Assembly: GCA_905221615.1 (NCBI GenBank)
Contig: CAJNDT010004602.1
Span: forward strand, 550,994-614,993
Source: Symbiodinium sp. CCMP2592
Lineage: Eukaryota; Sar; Dinophyceae; Suessiales; Symbiodiniaceae
Length of the DNA stretch: 64,000 nucleotides
Direction: 5' to 3'
This document shows positions 59,860-64,000 of the stretch, piece by piece. A program made the position numbers and the translations under genes. The notes under the pieces were generated by a model that was not told the origin of the DNA, ran no database searches, and saw only the letters and a program-made list of their open reading frames with translations. How positions within the stretch are numbered: position 1 is the stretch's first letter; every line of letters starts with the position of its first letter.

Positions 59860-62604
59860 CTAGGGAGCCAACTTCTTTTCTTTCAAGATCTTGATAATCT
59901 CTCCAGGTTCTTCGATGTCTCCTTCGGGGATGAGTCTACCGGTTGGACCGACTTCGCGGGGCGATCGTCGATATTTCCCAGTGACCTTTGGTTCAGAAGG
60001 AGGCGGTGCTGCACGTAGACCCAGCTCTTCGTCTAGTTCTTCGAGTCTTTTGTCTCCTATGGCATCAATAGCTTCATGTTCTGATGACTTGAAGACTTCG
60101 CCGGACGGCTCCGTCTCTATGTCAGATGGATCTATGTCCTGTAAGTCAGGATCTTCTCCGGGATCCGGTGGAGGAAGAAGTCCATTTTGATCATCATCAT
60201 CCCCGTCGCCACCATTTCCTCCGGGCGGACCGTCATCCCCGTCATCGACGTCTTTTATCTCCTTACCAGCGAGGTCAACGTTGTCCCTGAGTCCCTCAAT
60301 GGTTGAGTTCATCCTCTCGTACTCGGCTTTCAGGGGAAATGTTATCTCCTCTGGGAAGTAGATAACTTCTGTCTCGTACGGTCTCATCAACTTCCTGGGA
60401 ACAGATGCGTCCATCGACAAGTTCGCATTGGCAAATTCATTCATATCCCAAACGCGATACTTCTTGGACCATCCTTGACCAGCAGTGATGATGTATCCGG
60501 CAAAAATGCCTGGAATCCCCTTTGGATCGAATTTGTTGCCATATGTCTTCGGCCTTGTGTCCGTCGGCTTGAAGAAGACTTTGGCCCCAAAGGGTATGGC
60601 TTTTCCCTCGAAGTCTTTTCCAGTCATTCGCTTCCATGCTGAATCACCATCGCCCTCCACGTCCTCAATGTTGAGGTTCTGCATCACGCAATTAAGCGCA
60701 AAGGACCAGTATTGAGCGGGCAATCCGGCGTGTAGCATGGATGCTGCGACTGTGTTGATCACGTCTTGATTTGATCGTTCAGCGAGTGAATTGTTACTGG
60801 GTTTCCCTGGAAGGGAATGATCTATCACGATCTTCAACTGCGCCATAGCTGAATCGAACTCTGGTGCTTCATCACTATACGCCATATGAATCTTGCGTCT
60901 TCCCATAAGGCGTCTGATGGCCATGACGACTTCGTCAGTGCTTCTTGAAGCCGTGGGAATCGCTGCAATCATTTTGGTGGCGATGTCCCTGACGACTAGA
61001 ACTTCACGTGCCCCGTCATCGAGTCCAATGCCTGCTTCGGCGGCCTTGCGCATATCAAGGAAGTCGAACGTCACAAGATCTCCCCAGTGTTTGATCACAC
61101 GTTGAAATGCACCTCGTTGTGTTCGCAAGTGCTTCATCTTCGCGCGTATGCACGATTCGCAATATGGGTTGCGGTAGCGATGAGTACACAGATGTGCCAA
61201 CGTTTTAGCTTCGGCCTTCAGTGTTCCGACTCTGGCCTTGCGGCTCGGCGCACCGTCGCCTTCTACATCAATGATCACCTCATCGTCACCATCCAATGGA
61301 ATTTCACCCACTCCTTTTCCTTCGTCGTCGTCCGGAGGTCGTCCGGCCTCGGACTCTGGTACTTCTTCTATAGGAGGTTCTTGGGGTTCAGGATCAGGAG
61401 GTCGTTCATGATCGTCACCTTCTTCTTCTGCTTCAATCTCGCTCGGTGCCGCCTCAGCGGCAGCTGCGACGCTGACGTCAACATTGCCCGCTGTTAGCGC
61501 ACCCTTGAAGATTTCGGTGATCGCTTTGGCCTCCGGATCATCATGAACCAATGACTTGGAACTCCCGGCACGAACGTACGGGATGTCACCGTTCACGAAC
61601 AGAGATATTCTCTTGACCTGCGGGTTGATCATGAATGGTTCCCTTCCGGGTGGCCACACAAACCCGTAGTTGAAGTTCATACATCTCTTGCCTATGGAAA
61701 GCACCGACGGTGTGTCATCCAAAACATAAGCGTTGATCGGTTCCTCGAACGACTCAGTCTGGAAATTCGACACGAGATCGGTATCGGTGATTCCATTGGC
61801 TGTCTGAAATGATATGGGCTCTGGAGTCACGAGTGTTTCGAGACTGTGCTTCTCGATCTTCTTCTGAGATATGAGGTCATGACCACACCCAGTGTACATG
61901 AGAAACTTGATCTTCTTCTTGAGGATGACTGGTTGAACCATGCATTTGAATAAGCCCTGATTGATGATCCGTTTGCTGTGTGCAGCATCGAGTTCGCGCT
62001 CAACGATGGAATCCTCACCGTCGTAGAACGAAACTTCTTCCACTCGAGACGTTCCTGGGATTCGTACGAATGAAACTCGATCTCCGCATTGATCATCATC
62101 GTCGTCAACCATGTCTCTCATGATCTGTGCCCTCAATCTCGCTTTGTGCTTGGCGAATTCCAAGCCCACGGCGCGGTCCTCATCATTGATAAACGCTTCC
62201 ATGTCGACGTACTTCACCTTCCGCTCTTTGTCTTTCTTCGATCTTCTAGGACACGAAGAAATGAACTTCACGTCATTGGCAAATGTCACATTGCGCTTTA
62301 TCACTTTTCGGGTCGACGTAGTCGTTCCCGAGGATTCGTCATCTGTTGAACAATCCGAATCAGCGTCGCTGTCAACGGATGGACAATCGGACTCCTCCTC
62401 ATCTTGTCTTGAAGATCGCTTCCATATAGCCGGAGCTGATGGATTCCACCTTCGACACAATCTGATGGCGGGTGCCGCAGGGAGTGCCTTGGCCTTGGCA
62501 TTCGGCGTCGCTGGAGCTGCCTTCGCTTCGGATTTAGCTTTAGCTTTTGCCTTTGGTTCCGGAGCTGGGGTAGCTGCTGCCCCCCCCCTAATGCTGAAGG
62601 ACAA
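59860..62604 (-). CDS. Copia pol, N part: protease and integrase
   Basis: A 914-codon ORF. An aspartic-protease segment FLMYTGCGHDLIS lies near 234-246; the catalytic Asp expected before TGC is Tyr 237, a single-base change, so the protease is probably dead. The integrase has a zinc module HLCTHRYRNPYCESCIRAK (about 472-490) and a DDE core: VTFDFLDM (Asp about 511), AYSDEAPEF (Asp about 575) and LAERSNQDV (Glu about 606). The acidic C-terminal region (about 780-840) is a linker toward the RT. It ends in TAG at 59860, but homologous coding goes on in the same frame, so this stop is a lesion. A run of Pro/Ala/Lys (KAKAKSEAKAAP) forms the start. Confidence 0.75.
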   Translation of the reverse strand: MSFSIRGGAAATPAPEPKAKAKAKSEAKAAPATPNAKAKALPAAPAIRLCRRWNPSAPAIWKRSSRQDEEESDCPSVDSDADSDCSTDDESSGTTTSTRKVIKRNVTFANDVKFISSCPRRSKKDKERKVKYVDMEAFINDEDRAVGLEFAKHKARLRAQIMRDMVDDDDDQCGDRVSFVRIPGTSRVEEVSFYDGEDSIVERELDAAHSKRIINQGLFKCMVQPVILKKKIKFLMYTGCGHDLISQKKIEKHSLETLVTPEPISFQTANGITDTDLVSNFQTESFEEPINAYVLDDTPSVLSIGKRCMNFNYGFVWPPGREPFMINPQVKRISLFVNGDIPYVRAGSSKSLVHDDPEAKAITEIFKGALTAGNVDVSVAAAAEAAPSEIEAEEEGDDHERPPDPEPQEPPIEEVPESEAGRPPDDDEGKGVGEIPLDGDDEVIIDVEGDGAPSRKARVGTLKAEAKTLAHLCTHRYRNPYCESCIRAKMKHLRTQRGAFQRVIKHWGDLVTFDFLDMRKAAEAGIGLDDGAREVLVVRDIATKMIAAIPTASRSTDEVVMAIRRLMGRRKIHMAYSDEAPEFDSAMAQLKIVIDHSLPGKPSNNSLAERSNQDVINTVAASMLHAGLPAQYWSFALNCVMQNLNIEDVEGDGDSAWKRMTGKDFEGKAIPFGAKVFFKPTDTRPKTYGNKFDPKGIPGIFAGYIITAGQGWSKKYRVWDMNEFANANLSMDASVPRKLMRPYETEVIYFPEEITFPLKAEYERMNSTIEGLRDNVDLAGKEIKDVDDGDDGPPGGNGGDGDDDDQNGLLPPPDPGEDPDLQDIDPSDIETEPSGEVFKSSEHEAIDAIGDKRLEELDEELGLRAAPPPSEPKVTGKYRRSPREVGPTGRLIPEGDIEEPGEIIKILKEKKLAP

Positions 62605-62784
62605 TCTCTAGTGAGCACGAGCATGTGTATTGACCGGTAGCATAGCATGTTTACCCCTCCTCCAGAGGACTTGGAGTCTCGTCCTCCCGGCGGGAAGGGT
62701 CGCTATGGAGTCTTCTTCGGTGGATGAATGGACACTTGTCAGCATTGCGACAATTGCATCTGTGAAATGGAAAATGGCAGAGAT
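62605..62784 (-). other. Spacer between gag tail and pol
   Basis: Non-coding gap with a Gly/Pro-rich, GC-rich stretch (CCTCCCGGCGGGAAGG near 62680) that could fold. No gene. Confidence 0.35.
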
Positions 62785-63132
62785 TTATTGCTTCTTGCTT
62801 TTGTCACCTCTGTTGTCCGCTGACTCACTCCTCGTCTTCTTCTTGGGCTTCGGCTTGGTCTTCGCATGACTCTTCGCTTTGCTTTGAGGTAGTACAGGTG
62901 TTGCTTTGTGCGGCTTGGTCGGCGAAGCCTTGACCTTTGCGGATGGAGCTGCGTTAGGCGTAGGTTTCTCGGGTACCTTGGCCGGTGCAGCAAGCAAATC
63001 CTTGCCCTCAAGCATCTGGCGCAAGCCAATTTGGGTCTGAGTTAGATTTGACTGTTCTCGTCTCCGCATGATAGTACGATCAATGATCTTCATCAGGTTG
63101 TCGTACGATCGGTCTTCATGATTGTAGGGCAA
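62785..63132 (-). CDS. Copia gag, C-terminal fragment
   Basis: A 115-codon frame. The folded part YDNLMKIIDRTIMRRREQSN is followed by a strongly basic Lys/Pro/Ala tail (KAKSHAKTKPKPKKKTRSE). The position just upstream of pol and the basic tail fit the nucleic-acid-binding end of gag. The nominal Met start is probably not the real one, because gag coding begins beyond 63133. Confidence 0.45.
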   Translation of the reverse strand: MPYNHEDRSYDNLMKIIDRTIMRRREQSNLTQTQIGLRQMLEGKDLLAAPAKVPEKPTPNAAPSAKVKASPTKPHKATPVLPQSKAKSHAKTKPKPKKKTRSESADNRGDKSKKQ

Positions 63133-63550
63133 GTGTTCGTAATGAATACCAACTCCATCTCATTGGGGGAGTCTGATCTTGCTGGCAAACAATCCGGAGA
63201 GGGTTTGGATTGGAATTCCTATGGTCTCATCGTCCAGACTTGTCCAAACAAGTCTGTTGAACGAAGGAAGCTGGTTTGTCGCCTTGGTACTGAGCTTCAC
63301 AAATTACTCAAGAGTGGATGATCATGTCAAACGAATCATGCGTTTTTCGAACATTTCGACTATCATCGCAAGAATGGTCGTCCTTTGATGATCTTCACGT
63401 CAGGGCTGCTGATGTAATCGGGAGCTTGGTTCACATAAAGGTACAGGTAAGTGATTTGTCACCACCGGCACGACATTGCGACCATGGCGATTCACCAATT
63501 TGAGTTATGCTCTTGAACATCTTGGTCCTGAATCATTCAAGGCTTCGACG
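63133..63550 (-). pseudogene. Decayed middle part of copia gag
   Basis: Gag-like fragments (ALNDSG, KMFKSITQIG) can be read in two frames directly after the stop at 63551, followed by several stops. The open gag frame therefore ends by frameshift and nonsense changes in this stretch. Confidence 0.45.
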
Positions 63551-64000
63551 TCAGGGAGGGGTTTTGAACGCTGGTGCCAGCCATAACATCCAGTCCTCAT
63601 GATGTGGGTCGGCTGATGCCCCTAAGACATTGGCCGTGCACACGGATCGCCAGTTGTTGAGATGAGTGAGAGTAGGCCGTGGAGGAACGGTCACTTTGTC
63701 GGCTTCCCTCCTGGAAATTCTCACCTCTGTGACTTCAGGATCCGCGTCTCCATCAGGATCACGCGCATGCGAGCCAGGATCCGATTCAGGTTTGCCTCCA
63801 CCGCTTTTCTTCTTATCATCATCATCATCAGGCGGATCTGGAGGATCATACCCCGTGCCGGTTCCTTCATCATGCTCTCCATCTTCGTTCTCGTCGCCAG
63901 CCTCGTCACCGTCATCGTCTCCATTATCCTCCTGAATCGTTTCAGCGAATAACTTCCACTCATCACGATCAGCTCTGAGAAGTTGTTCGGCTTTCTGGGC
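63551..64000 (-). pseudogene. Copia gag, N part (cut by the window end)
   Basis: The frame is open from the window edge to a TGA at 63551-63553 (149 codons visible). It has an acidic low-complexity part (DDDGDEAGDENEDGEHDEG), then EVRISRREADKVTVPP and WRSVCTANVLGASADPHHE. This resembles the conserved start of gag in dinoflagellate copia elements as I know them (basic stretch, EADKI.VPP, then a Trp-rich helix). The true start lies outside the window. Confidence 0.6.

Larger units (their letters stand above)
51449..64000 (-). mobile_element. Ty1/copia-type retroelement, decayed, with extra ORF
   Basis: Minus-strand order is gag (64000-62785), protease-integrase-RT-RNase H (62604-55133) and an extra large ORF (55020-51449). 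Integrase before RT is the copia order. No LTR was recognised at the visible end; the other end is outside the window. Lesions are gag stops and frameshifts, the protease Asp to Tyr change, two in-frame stops and one frameshift in pol, and a 2-bp insertion in the extra ORF. The recombinase element at 42.4-51.4 kb abuts its 3' side and may have inserted into it, which would make the KptA-like ORF (42391-38429) another gene of the same copia element. Confidence 0.65.

Overview
The window looks like nuclear DNA of a dinoflagellate, most likely a Symbiodiniaceae-type alga. I infer this from degenerate and interstitial TTTAGGG-type telomere repeats, very long gene-poor stretches, and retroelement families (a Ty1/copia type and a tyrosine-recombinase type with added enzyme domains) of the kind I associate with dinoflagellates. 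A chromerid or another alga cannot be excluded without a search. I recognise no tRNA or rRNA gene and no ordinary host gene with confidence.

Layout. (1) Positions 1-21404 are essentially gene-free. They hold scattered CCCTAAA/TTTAGGG words, one clear interstitial telomere-type array at 10318-10486, several microsatellites, a small foldback (MITE-like) element at 6257-6355, and a possible decayed lysine/arginine-rich reading frame at about 7.6-9.6 kb. (2) Positions 21405-37735 contain a plus-strand unit of nearly 16 kb bounded on both sides by the same-strand (AGT)n microsatellite. It begins with a LINE-type polyprotein (endonuclease, reverse transcriptase, zinc fingers, then a C-terminal ubiquitin-specific-protease-like domain). 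A train of further plus-strand ORFs follows: a gag-like protein, a protein-kinase-like protein, a 2-oxoglutarate/Fe(II)-dioxygenase-like protein, three related small proteins with a faint F-box-like segment, a glycosyltransferase-like protein, and a zinc-finger/proline-rich protein. A short recurrent motif built on CACAG cores (GGCACAGCCTC ... GTCACAGACTC) lies in most gaps between these ORFs and in linkers inside them. By eye I do not see the paired form elsewhere in the window. (3) Positions 38429-42391 (minus strand) hold a 1320-residue ORF with an internal KptA/Tpt1-like (RNA 2'-phosphotransferase or ADP-ribosyltransferase-fold) domain. (4) About 42.4-51.4 kb (minus) is a DIRS-like tyrosine-recombinase retroelement. 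Its sense order is coiled-coil ORF, SR-rich ORF, tyrosine recombinase, gag-like ORF, and a long ORF with dioxygenase-like, C5-methyltransferase-like, reverse transcriptase and RNase H domains. (5) About 51.4-64.0 kb (minus, cut by the window end) is a decayed Ty1/copia element. Its pol frame is broken by two stops and one frameshift, its protease has lost the catalytic Asp, and an extra ORF of about 1190 codons lies downstream of pol.

The main biological points are: retroelements that carry many accessory enzyme domains; the same dioxygenase-like domain present in two otherwise unrelated elements; a candidate multi-ORF mega-LINE that may target (AGT)n microsatellites; and the dispersed CACAG motif that marks that unit. 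Several ORFs are broken by small indels whose nature can be read directly (an 8-bp tandem duplication at 23870-23885, and a 2-bp excess in a GCGCGC run at 51837-51842). Domain calls are by eye and no database search was run.
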